Made by a program: the position numbers and the translations under genes
Shown here: piece after piece, positions 1 to 9,913 of the stretch
Layout: each line of letters starts with the position of its first letter
Position numbering within the stretch: the stretch's first letter is position 1
The notes under the pieces: model-generated
What the model saw: the letters and a program-made list of their open reading frames with translations, nothing else
The model's database searches: none
Told to the model about the DNA's origin: nothing
Assembly (NCBI GenBank): GCA_914767715.1
Contig: OU612071.1
Span: 4,278,001-4,342,000 of the forward strand
Direction: 5' to 3'
Length of the DNA stretch: 64,000 nt
Origin: Membranipora membranacea
Taxonomy: Eukaryota; Bryozoa; Gymnolaemata; Cheilostomatida; Membraniporidae

Positions 1-64
1 GCTAATAATAAGAGTTTTTTTATGCGTTTTTTTCCCTTATACCCTGTTTTGTATACACATACAG

Positions 65-3000
65 ATGTTGGTTGAGTTTATCTAAAGCTCTCAATGCTAT
101 ACAGTCTCACTGTAAGGATAATAAGACACTCGATTTGTCTCACCTATCAGCGTATCCACTCCCTGAAGATGTGGAGCTGCAGTGCTTCTTACCTCTCAGT
201 GAGGCTCACGATGTACTAGACTTCAGTAAGTTACTCAATTTATCTGTCCCATTCACTCCCAAGGCACTAGATATATTAATGATGGATGAGAGTTTATCAA
301 ATTTGTATTTTTAATCTTGCTTTACTGAAACCCCTTGTTCACTTTCACCCAATGTTAGGTGTTGATTAAAAAGCTCTAAGGAAGCTGTGGTTAACACATC
401 GTATTTACTACAGGATTGGGGCACTTTTAGTACGGCCAGCATAGCTTGGCCTATTCCTTTGTTGTTTTTGAAAGAGGCGTGGCTTCATTAAATTACTAAA
501 TAGTGATTGGTTTGATTCATCCAAGTTGAACAATAAGAAGGCAAACCAGACCCCAATCTTATTGTTATCATAAGGAATAGGCCTAGCTATGAATTGACCT
601 TGACCAAGCCGTAGCCTAACTACAAGTTTCCCAATCCTATGGAAAAATATGACATGTGTAGTCAGACCTTAACAGAGGAGACCCTTCCAAATGATGACTT
701 TTAAACGTGTGTACGTAGCTAAACAGATGACTCATAGCCTTCAACTCTGAGAGTTGTCTTCCTCGATGGAAGGCAGCATCACCGAAACTGTGCTGCAATA
801 TCGGTCTACGATAACATAACATATTACAGCCTTACAGCTTGAGTGTGTTACGCGATATCGTTGTGTTTTACAGATTTATCTCAGTCTATGAACGTAGCTG
901 CTGCTGATATGACCAGACTTAGATGTAACAGACTCGTAGATCTCGGTAAACAATTCTCTGAGAAATATCCCAGGTGAGTATTTGACAAACTTAGACATAC
1001 AACAGACTATATCAAGTTTCCATTTTGAGTTGCTCTCACATCATCGATTGAATTGAGAACATTCAGAGTTCTAGAATCTCGATCAATCACAATCTACGTT
1101 TGGTTACACACAACACTTTTGCCATAGGATTGGAGCAATTTAAGCTAAAGGCTAAACCTGCCTCATAGAAATATTCCAAAATTCCTCCGTATATCTGCTC
1201 CTATGCATTATACTGTTACTGGCAATTCAACGTATTGAAGACATGATTGTAGTTGATTGCGTTATATTCGCTTTTAGTTTGAATCTAATAGATTACAAAG
1301 TGAATGCCAAGAATACCAAACTTATCTTTTCTGCTGCTACTACCATCAAAGTCGAACCGAACAGCAGAAAAACGTCTATCAAAAATGTCGCTATTCAGGT
1401 TGGTTCATTTTACTAACTTTGCTTGTTGAAGTTCTAAGTAACTGCCTATGTTTGGTGAGACTGAGTACTCACTGCTACACTCAGCACTCATATTCCAAAA
1501 ATCATGTAATGAATGAATTGTTTTTATGAAATAGAATACGCAATTTTGAATATCATGGTAATAGATTTAGATTTGATTCTACCGGAATGTCTTTGTTTAT
1601 TGCTTTAGCAAGCCCTTAAATCCCAGGACTTCAGTGCACCATCAAACTTGTCCCAGTCAACAATGCAGGCTTCTGATTGGCCTGTTTCTGGATCAGTGGG
1701 AGGGAATGTGGGCGGAGCTTACAACATACCAACTGCACAAGATAGTCAGACATATTCTCCTGTGTCTAACTCTACCCTTGGTGAGTGTTCATAGCTGATG
1801 GTTTATTGATTGGGTAAACCATTAATGGTTTTCTGTGTTTATGACCCTTCATACCAGGGATTTTGTACTGCACAACATAAATTTATTGTTGCAATATATA
1901 ACTACCCTTAAGGTGAAATGGTAGAACAGGTATGATGGGTAGGGTAGGTTTGTAGTTGTTTGCACTATATGGAATATGTATCCACTTTAAAACAATCATG
2001 GCTGACCGTGCGAAATAAATTTTATATAATGACGTTCCTCTTACTTCCTAAAATCTGATCAGAAACAGAACATGAGCAGACAAATCTGTGAAAATAATTT
2101 AACAAGGTTATCACCTAAAGGAGTTCAATACATGTCCCCTTTTAAAGGGCAACCAAGGTTTCAAACAACTTCTCATTGATGGCCATTGGTTAATAGCAGA
2201 TTGCACCTTCTGCATGGGGAAAAAGACAAAATATAATTCGGATGATTATTCAGCCAGAATTCTTGTGAAACATTTCTTCCATCAGGTACTCAAACTCAGC
2301 TAAAAGAGAATACCACATATCAGTTTCCTGTTCCTGTTATTATTCAGCCTGTGCTCTATAATTATTACAGCAAAGTCTTGGAACCTCCCCTAAACTGAAG
2401 TGTTACCCAGCTTAGAGTCAGCAACTACTTTGAGTTTTGCATCGCGTAATGCACAAAGCTGATGCTGCCCAGCACATTATTTGCTACCCATTAATGCATT
2501 GCTGCGAAACCTTGGTTGCCCTTTAATCTTACCTGATCTAGCCATGCTTGGTCACTCTTGTATACCACTGTAACTAGTGAGTACCGAACTATTCCTGACT
2601 GTTTTATAGAAACTGTATCCTCTTATGGGTCATTCCAGTCAGACATAGCAGCCTCTCAAACACCAACTAGAGTAGGGGGTATCAGCACATCCTCTTCTCT
2701 AAAGCAGATCTTTGATATGGGAGGTAATGACAATAAAGGTAATGTAATATCATATCACTGCTGGTTCTTTTTGCAAACTATGAGACTTTCTCCAAATGGC
2801 TGACATCTAAATCTAAGCCATGAAACAAATATATCATCACCTAGCCCAAGAATCAGGTCAGCAATGGGAGCTTTGTGTGGTTTTATCCACTCATGTACAG
2901 TAATGTTTATTTCTGAATGACCATGTGCTGGTTTAAATTTTTCTCTATTTTGATTGACTGATTGGTTTTGGTAGTTTTGCGTTGCGTTATCAACACTCTA

Positions 3001-5841
3001 TGAGAATACATCGTCTTATCTAATGCAGAGAGTAGTTGTTCTGAATTTATTTGAGATAAAATAATATTTAGCCAGAGAAGTTACTATATATTATGATGCC
3101 TCCTACTTATTAGGCTTTGCTTCTTTTTGTAGAGATTCTGCCAAGGCACAGCAGTAAGGGTGCACTTCCAGGGAATCCCATTATACCAGCTGGGAATCCC
3201 ATGTTACCAGGTAACACAACTCCTAGACAGAAGCAGCAGGGAGTTATAGGTAGTAAACCTAAAACAACAGCAGACATTATAGAGTCTACAAGCAGGGCAG
3301 ACCATCTTACTCATCCTGTAAGTGATAGAGATATAGGGTATAGGCAGACCTGGGTCCAAGTCATCGCAAGTCAAGTCAAGTCATTGTCGATGCTAAGTCA
3401 AGTCACATTTACACCAAGTCAAGTCAATTGGTGTCTATTTTTTTCGCGGCCAAGTCAAGTCAAGTCATGACTTTTGTAAGTCAAGTCAAAGATGGGTGAC
3501 TTACAAGTCATGGCAAAGTCACGCTCATTAACCGTGAAAATCAACTCGGAATTTATTTCAATCCCGGATGACTCCTAATCAAGGAGGAGTTAGTTAGGTC
3601 CTCAGGAGTTGCTCTACTAATCGGGATTTACTCCCCTCCCCACAAGCGAAAGAAGGTATGGGTGTGTACGCAATTCAGCATTGTTACTTCATTGTATATA
3701 TGTACCTTTATTGTGTCAATGATGACAAATGAAATGTTTCATGCTGATCACTATATGATCAGACTATATTAATATTGCATCATGGGATACATTTTTCATT
3801 TTACTGATTACAAGACAACAAGAGAAGACAACTAATATGCAAGGCAGGAACTCTGACTACTTACCCATAGCTGAGAAGTTGGGTTTTCTGTTTCGGGGTT
3901 GGGGTTTCAGAGTTGGGGTTTCAGAGTTGGGGTTTCAGAGTTGGGGTTCTCAGTTATGATTATTTCTACATTATGTTATAAAATTTCACACATTGACTTA
4001 TGTTGACTTGACCAAAGTCAGGACAACTCCCAAGTCAAGTCAAAGTCAATTTTTCGTCAAGTCAAGTGTTGTCTATTTGTTTTCGACGTCAAGTCATAAT
4101 TTTGTTAAGTCAAGTCGTGACTTTGACTTGACTTGACTTGACTTGAAGATGACTTGACTTACCATGACTTGGACCCAGGTCTGGGTATAGGGTACAGAAA
4201 CAACTTTGTATAGGCTCATCTGTGACCTGCAGGTACAACAAACAGAAGGAAGATTTGTCAAGGGACTCCCTGTACTTGTCAAAATCCTCTCTATATTGGA
4301 CCTCAGGGTTGAATCTTTTAAAACTTCAACACTGAAAATTCATAGGTCCCTCAAGATATATACCAACTAGGGCCTGAAGGATGAAGCTAAGAAAGGAGAA
4401 TTAAATGAGAGGGACAACTCCCTCATTTTATCAGCTTTATCAATCTTACAAGCTCACCTACCTGATTCTCCATGGAGAGAGCTTTTACTCACCTTTTAAC
4501 AGGGCTGCACTTAGTAACCTGATAAAATAACTGCTGCACACAAAACTCAACTTATTGTTGTTTGTTTATATTCATTCTACAGGTGAACTTCTCAGCTAGT
4601 GACTCAGCACTTGTCTTTGCCTCACACTCAGCTAACAGTTATAGTCTGTTTAGTTCCTCATTTGGCCTCACACCTCCATCTGCTCCTACTCCTACAGATA
4701 CTGCAGGTAAGGAGGTGTAATATGAGAAGAGCATGGCTGTCCATTGAAAATCAATTTGTCATGCAGTTTTAGGAAATTTCAATTTAATCAATTTGTAAGT
4801 CGGTAAGCTTTTGGTCATCGTTAGAAACAACACAGACTTTTTAGACTCATAGTGTCGTCAATGAGGACACTACCATTCCTTCATCCTTATGAGGACATCC
4901 CTATGGTTTGCCAACTAAAACATATCACAATAAGTGTAAGGACCGTAGTTAAAAATGGAGTATATGCTGCGATAGAAACGTGATAACAGAAATTTTAGAC
5001 CCTTAAAACTGGACACACAAACATCGCCTTTACATTTGTTTTTTTTTTCGTGACAGGATCATCAGCGATCGGGAGTCACCCAACACCGCCCTCATCTTTC
5101 CTCACTCAGACAGGAAATCAGATGCTGTCCTCCTCTGCTGGATGGCCCAACCCGCCGCCTCCTCCAGCAGCCAGTGGCCTCGATGTGAGTAGATTAAAGA
5201 CTACCCAAATACCAATGCATGTTATAGTCAGGCAGTAACTTATGCTTAAGTTTTGTCAGATTTGCATGGTAAAAAAATTCGATGCTCTGTATGTCATGAA
5301 TTATTGATGTGGGAAAGTGCCTCCCACAAGGGAAGATAACTCTCATTCTCAGCATTATGATGTCACAGTAAACAGGATGTGCAATACAATAAACAAGGAC
5401 TTCCTGTTCACTGTGACATCATAATGCAGAGAATGAGAGTTACTTCGCCTCATGGGAGACACTCTTTCCACCATCAGTAATTCATGCCAAGTAGAGCACA
5501 AATACAGATCTGACACAACTTTACCATAAGTAACTGCCTCAAATAACAGAAGAAAATGTCAAAAATGTTTGATTTTTGTTGCATACTGTGAACCACAGGT
5601 ATCAACTATTTTTCATCAAAATTTTATACCTTATATCTGATAGCACATGAGAACGCGGCTAACCAGCTATCGAATTTTGATCCGATAGTACATCATCATT
5701 ACACATAGAGAATCGGATGTCTTTCTCTATCTTGTGCAGAGCTCATGGGGTAGTAAGTCTGCTCTGGCTCAACTACTAGAAGAACAGCAGAAGAGACAGA
5801 GACAGGACGCTGCCGCCAGCGGCGGGGGAGACAACTCCTGA
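65..5841 (+). CDS. SMG7: SMG7 (EST1C), nonsense-mediated decay factor, C-terminal nine exons
   Basis: SMG7 binds phosphorylated UPF1 through a 14-3-3-like domain and recruits deadenylation/decay enzymes in nonsense-mediated mRNA decay. The window starts inside the gene, so only the last ~406 residues are seen. Exons: 65-225, 874-973, 1278-1398, 1609-1780, 2610-2738, 3133-3317, 4583-4706, 5057-5184, 5740-5841 (TGA at 5839). All have AG/GT borders and phases agree throughout. The first exon has LPEDVELQCFLPL followed by LDF, the second NRLVDLGKQFSEKYP, the third ends KNVAIQ; these follow the order of human SMG7 (LQGFLALRPSF, LISIGKWIADNQPR, QNVAVQ). The middle is Ser/Pro/Gln-rich and presumably disordered. 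NSYSLF and the final ALAQLLEEQQKRQRQ match the end of vertebrate SMG7. The donor of exon 5 could instead be at 2723/2724, which is also in frame. Introns contain several transposable elements. The 14-3-3 and TPR parts lie left of the window. Confidence 0.88.
410..642. repeat. Foldback element in SMG7 intron
   Basis: An imperfect inverted repeat of about 230 bp. The left end reads CAGGATTGGGGCAC and the right end ends in CCCAATCCTATGG; inner parts GGCCTATTCCTT and AAGGAATAGGCC also pair. A second, solitary end of the same family (CCATAGGATTGGAGC) appears near 1125 in the third intron shown. This is the structure of a non-autonomous DNA transposon. No target-site duplication was found. Confidence 0.55.
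2142..2526. mobile_element. TTAA-flanked MITE (piggyBac-like), SMG7 intron
   Basis: The element body 2146-2522 (377 bp) begins AGGGCAACCAAGG and ends with the exact inverse CCTTGGTTGCCCT. It is bounded on both sides by TTAA (2142-2145 and 2523-2526), the target site of piggyBac transposases. There is no coding capacity. A second, internally shortened copy in opposite orientation sits in the LINE at 30155-30488. The ends do not begin with the usual CCC of piggyBac, so the superfamily is an inference from the TTAA duplication. Confidence 0.75.
3337..4191. mobile_element. Non-autonomous hAT-type element with AAGTC arrays
   Basis: The body 3345-4183 (839 bp) has perfect 20-bp terminal inverted repeats, CAGACCTGGGTCCAAGTCAT at 3345-3364 and its complement at 4164-4183. 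It is flanked by an exact 8-bp duplication GGTATAGG (3337-3344 and 4184-4191), typical of hAT transposons. Inside each end lies an array of AAGTC pentamers (about 3365-3500, and the complement at about 4010-4160). Near 3890-3955 a ~17-bp unit (GGGGTTTCAGAGTT) is repeated in tandem. No transposase is encoded. It begins only 27 bp after the donor of SMG7 exon 3133-3317. Confidence 0.88.
5221..5547. repeat. Foldback MITE in last SMG7 intron
   Basis: An almost complete imperfect palindrome of ~327 bp. GTTATAGTCAGGCAGTAACT at the left pairs with AGTAACTGCCTCAAATAAC at the right, and the arms continue to pair (for example CTCATTCTC with GAGAATGAG) up to a short centre around 5385-5400. Transcribed RNA would form a long hairpin within the intron. 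No clear target-site duplication. Confidence 0.7.
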
Positions 5842-7022
5842 TAATATACCAGATGTTAATATCCGATATACTGTAGTCTGTAGATATGACACTGAGTGAA
5901 CACAGCGGTGTTACGTCAGGCAGCCATTAGAACTGGTGATAGAGTTGAGGGTCATTCCAAATGATGCACCGCTTACCGAAGAGTACTAAAATGTATTGAC
6001 TTCTCACTTTTTGGACAATATGGACGATGAATAATCTAGTAATCACTCATTCTGAAAATAGATTGCTTGTAATGCCTGATATCATTGGTTGATTTTGTTT
6101 TCCTGTTAATGTTCAGCATGCCATATTATGAAGCACAAGGATTTTTCATGGTCTCATCAGTTTGGGTGATGTATGTGTATAGTATTGTTGCAATGCAGGC
6201 ATGCATAATTATTGCGATCAATGTGCTGCGACTATTAGTTATGATATATTCCATGTTGGAGGCCCTAAACCTGAGGGCATAAATAGGGTAACGCATGTCG
6301 CGGGCTAGAGTCTTCTACATATCTGCTCAACATATCATTGCATTTGGAAAATTATGGGCCCCGTGACCATGTGTGCAATACACTCTTGTGCACATCATGG
6401 TGTCAATGTTTTGACTTGTATAGTGAGCCCCACTTGGGGACCCTTTTAATGCGTTATTACACTATTGAGTACAGCCTCTTAATGACCATTACAAATTACA
6501 ACTGTGTTTATTTACATACTGATGCATAATGTTATTCCCTATACCAATGGTGTAGTGTTAGCATTTGAACATTTGCTTTCAGAATATATTCTTACTATAT
6601 ATAAAACCAGCCGCTTACATCTGCACTGGTGACTTTCTGCTTTTATTTTTCCACCAGGATAAGGGAAGGAAGATTTTATGTATTGTCATGTATCATTCTG
6701 CGCATGCTCAGCTCTGGGCATGAGCTGATCTCTGCAAAATTGAGTCTCGGAATTCCGAAGCCATCTGATTGGCTACCTGCTCTGGTGGCACACTCTCAAA
6801 TGCGTGCGGAATTGTTAGAAAGAGTTATATTCTATTATCACTATTAGCTAAATTTGACTGGCAATTTATGCAGGGGGTGTCCTCTCTCCCCAGACCAAAA
6901 TTGCAATTAGAACCCAGACTAAACTCATTGTTCTTGCACATGCGCAAATTCAAGTCACGCATGATACATACTTAGCCTTACGACATTCTCTTTGTGGTAA
7001 TGATAGCCTAGTTTATCAGTGA
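5842..7022 (+). other. SMG7 3' untranslated and intergenic region
   Basis: Follows the SMG7 stop codon. No canonical AATAAA is obvious in the first several hundred bases, so the transcript end is not placed. Short open frames on the plus strand (6085-6282, 6338-6529, 6629-6847) have no recognisable domain and look random. Confidence 0.5.
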
Positions 7023-8035
7023 TCTACATGCAGTGGTACTTTTGTACAGTGAGTAAGTGGAGCTCAGCTCCACTTGGTTAAAAACACCCTTCTTGAAGTG
7101 GAGCTCAGCTCCACTTCAATTTTTTTTATTCCCTTGATAAGCAGGGCTCTCAGCCTGGGAGGATTCGAAACCTGAGTTTTGATATTAGCATGTCGCATAG
7201 TGGTATTTTAAAGGTGTAAAACGCCCTGAGCATAAACAGCACAATAACGTTACTCTCGGTCAATCTTGATACTTTGATTGAAAAGTAACAAACAATCAAA
7301 CGAAGTCAATGCCCCTCCGGAAGATATCCAACCATTAAATATAGAGGAGCATGGGGCAGAGATAGTTTTTTTCGGCACCTTGTACATATACTTTAAATGA
7401 TCATTTGTTTTAAACAATCCAACAGAGCTCTGAATTTCTTCCAACTTTTGCTCATGTCTAATTTTAAGGCCAGTATGTACATGCAACATGTACTTTTGTC
7501 TGTGATATGTAATAAATCAATCAACCAGCCAAAACCAACAGGGACATGTCACTGATGTCACTAGGTGAAAGGTCAGAGCCCATCGACTCTGAGTGTGCTC
7601 TTAAAACAAGTGATACAGCATAGTCGGTTCTGATCGTTTGAGACAAAACTTCTCGTGTTGTACAGTGAAACGAAGCACAGCATTACAAAGTCATAAACAA
7701 TGCATCGCTTAGTAATTATCGATTCCTCAGGTAAACATTTTTTGGATTCACAACGACTGAATGGATTGCAGTTTCATACTTGTCAATAATAAAGCTTTGC
7801 TCTTAGTTCTCAAATGACTGAAATTGGACCTTGGTTATATATATTGATCAAATACTTTGGTGGCACTTAGCCCTGTTCACACGGCCACGGATTTTGTTTT
7901 TTTTGGTTTTTTGGATGGCCATGTACTTCTCGGTATAGTTTCAGTAGTTGTCTTCTGCTGTTTTAGCTCTAATCTTCAGCACTTTGAGCTTTGACTTTTT
8001 CCCTGTTCCATTGACAGATTGCACTAAATATTGAA

Positions 8036-8166
8036 GTAATAATGTGAAAACATGGCTAAGTTTAAAAAAATTTAGTATTAGTATGACCATGACCTTGACC
8101 TTGATCATGGTCATACTCATGGTGTTTTAAATTTTCTTTAGCTTAGCCATGTTTTCACATTATTAC
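8036..8166. repeat. 131-bp palindromic element
   Basis: Perfect 25-bp inverted ends: GTAATAATGTGAAAACATGG plus CTAAG at the left, the complement at the right. The inner arms also pair imperfectly (GACCATGACC with GGTCATACTCATGG). The right end touches the partial hAT copy at 8167 with no spacer. No coding content. Confidence 0.75.
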
Positions 8167-8328
8167 CAGTGGTACTTTTGTACAGTGAGTAAGTGGAGCT
8201 CAACTCTACTTGGTTATAAACACCCTTCTTGAAGTGGAGCTGAGCTCAACCTCAATTTTGTTTATTCCCTGGATAAGCAGGGCTCTCAGCCTGGGAGGAT
8301 TCGAAACCTGAGTTTTGATATTAGCATG

Positions 8329-8753
8329 TCGCATAGCAGTGGCGTATATTAGCACTCACGGCCCACGGATACCTGTGAGTGGCTGAATAGCTCAGTGTGT
8401 AGAGCGGCTGCTTTATAATCGCTGTTAATCAGATTGTTGTGGGTTCAAATCCCATCAAGGTCAGTTTTTTTGGGTGCTTTATAACTGGAGCATTTTTACC
8501 GTAATCTTCTACTGCTATTGAGTTGTTTTCTGAAAGTACCCAACAGCTCAGTGAGCTATTGAAATACCTCTCTGCTTGCACTATTTTGCTACCGATATGC
8601 AAAAATTTCCGTGGTGGGAGGGCGCTTAACCGCCCCTCCCACACCCTCCCCGCCACGCCTACGGCGTGTGGATCAGGCTGCGCCCGATCATTGTGCTCAT
8701 CTCTAAAAAGTCAGTGAGTGAAAATTTTTAGAATATACGCCCCTGTCGCATAG
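8329..8753. mobile_element. Nested hAT-type MITE carrying a tRNA-like segment
   Basis: The body 8337-8745 (409 bp) starts CAGTGGCGTATATT and ends AATATACGCCCCTG, near-perfect inverted ends. It is flanked by the exact 8-bp duplication TCGCATAG (8329-8336 and 8746-8753). The uninterrupted paralogous sequence at about 7192-7222 contains a single TCGCATAG, which confirms the insertion. It encodes no transposase but contains a tRNA-like region at 8380-8463. Confidence 0.85.
8380..8463 (+). other. tRNA-like (Pol III promoter-like) segment
   Basis: An A-box-like TAGCTCAGTGTGTAGAGC forms a D-arm with GCTC/GAGC stem. A B-box-like GGGTTCAAATCCC forms a 5-bp T-arm stem with the 7-base loop TTCAAAT. The stretch between the arms is ~12 bases too long for a normal tRNA and its anticodon stem does not pair well; CTTTATAATCG recalls an isoleucine tRNA with anticodon UAU. 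The acceptor ends pair only partly. It is best read as a degenerate tRNA-derived piece, SINE-like, not a working tRNA gene. Confidence 0.6.
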
Positions 8754-9492
8754 TGGTATTTTAAAGGTGTAAAACTCTCTTGGGATCTCTGGGATCATTG
8801 TTTGATCATTAATTTAGAAATGACTTGATTAGGCAGTGCAGTGAGAGTATAATTACAGTGAGTGCAGTGAGAGGCATTATTAGTATAGACAGTGCAGTAT
8901 TATTTACATATCTTATCACAACTAGAATCTAATACCTGATCATTCATTAATAGTATGGCATAAATTATTGTAAGGCAACATTTAGCATTGTTTATATATT
9001 ATTCATCTCTGCCAACGAGCAAAATCTGAGTTTTTAGCTTACATTCTAAAATCCCCTGAGTAGCCTGAGTTGAACCCAAAAATCTGAGTAACTCGGGCTT
9101 AACCTGAGCGGTTGAGAGCCCTGTCGAAAACAATGGGGAGTAAACTGTTCTCATGCTGGAGCCATATTTATAGATGGTAAATACATTAATATTTGAGTGT
9201 TGGCTATGTGTTGTCAGTCCAGAAAAGTTTTCTGAAAATAAAAGCAGAAGCATCTACAACCAATTATATCTGTTGCTGGGAAATTGGGGATATCTGGCTC
9301 CCTCTGGTATACCTATCAAAGACAGGTGATGTCAGAGGATATTGGCTAACAATAAAGCTGCCCATCGGCAACCTCTACAGAAGGTTGCTGGCTAAACCTT
9401 GCCGGCTGGGAGGATTGATTGGTGAATTAAAAAATATAAATAAGTAAGAGCTCCACTTCATTATCCCTTACAAAAGTACCACTGTCTACATG

Positions 9493-9913
9493 CCCAGTCA
9501 GATCACGAGAGTCAGTATGGTCATGTATGACAAAATTAACTGTTAAGAAAATTTGTGTGCAGTACTAAACCTCGGGTACTAAGAAAAATAAAAATGGATT
9601 AAGTGGCTGTTGTCAACAGAGAATACAACTCTTAACAAAAACATAGACTGAAATATAACTTGCAGATGCATAACTCATTAAACATAATCATATGTTACTT
9701 GCTCAGTCAGATTAGTATAAGAAATATGGACACATTCCAATCTTACAAACCCAGTAACACATTTTGCAGTACGGGCATGCATCATGCATAAAATTTGCAT
9801 TGCAATTGCATGAACCAGTATCACGTGACTACGTTTCTGAGGACGAACTTCAAATGTTTCAGAGTTTGAATAAAACCCAATACAGTCACATTCTATATCT
9901 CCATCTGCATTCT
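9493..9913. other. Spacer downstream of ADAM gene
   Basis: AT-rich sequence between the composite transposon and the ADAM stop codon. It should contain the ADAM 3' untranslated region on the minus strand, but I see no clear minus-strand AATAAA. Confidence 0.4.

Larger units (their letters stand above)
8167..8775. repeat. Partial second copy of composite hAT left end, split by insertion
   Basis: 8167-8336 repeats 7031-7200 with a few substitutions, starting with the same CAGTGGTACTTTTGTA end. After the inserted element 8337-8745 the copy resumes at 8754 (TGGTATTTTAAAGGTG) and then diverges. The first copy at about 7192-7222 is therefore the empty-site version of this insertion. No right terminus of its own was found. 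Confidence 0.75.
7023..9492. mobile_element. Composite hAT-type element with nested insertions
   Basis: The ends are CAGTGGTACTTTTGTA (7031) and its inverse TACAAAAGTACCACTG (ending 9484), flanked by an exact 8-bp duplication TCTACATG at 7023-7030 and 9485-9492. Subterminal segments are also inverted: CAGGGCTCTCAGCCTG near 7143 answers GGTTGAGAGCCCTG near 9110. No transposase frame survives. Inside are a palindrome (8036-8166), a partial direct copy of the element's own left end (8167-8336 continuing at 8754) and a smaller hAT-type element (8337-8745). The hAT assignment rests on the 8-bp duplication and the CAG-type end. Confidence 0.8.

Noticed and set aside
8380-8463. Functional tRNA gene
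   Set aside because: Anticodon arm does not fold, the segment between D and T arms is too long, and it is inside a transposon.
9193-9447. 84-residue frame in the composite transposon
   Set aside because: No transposase motif; random frame within the element.
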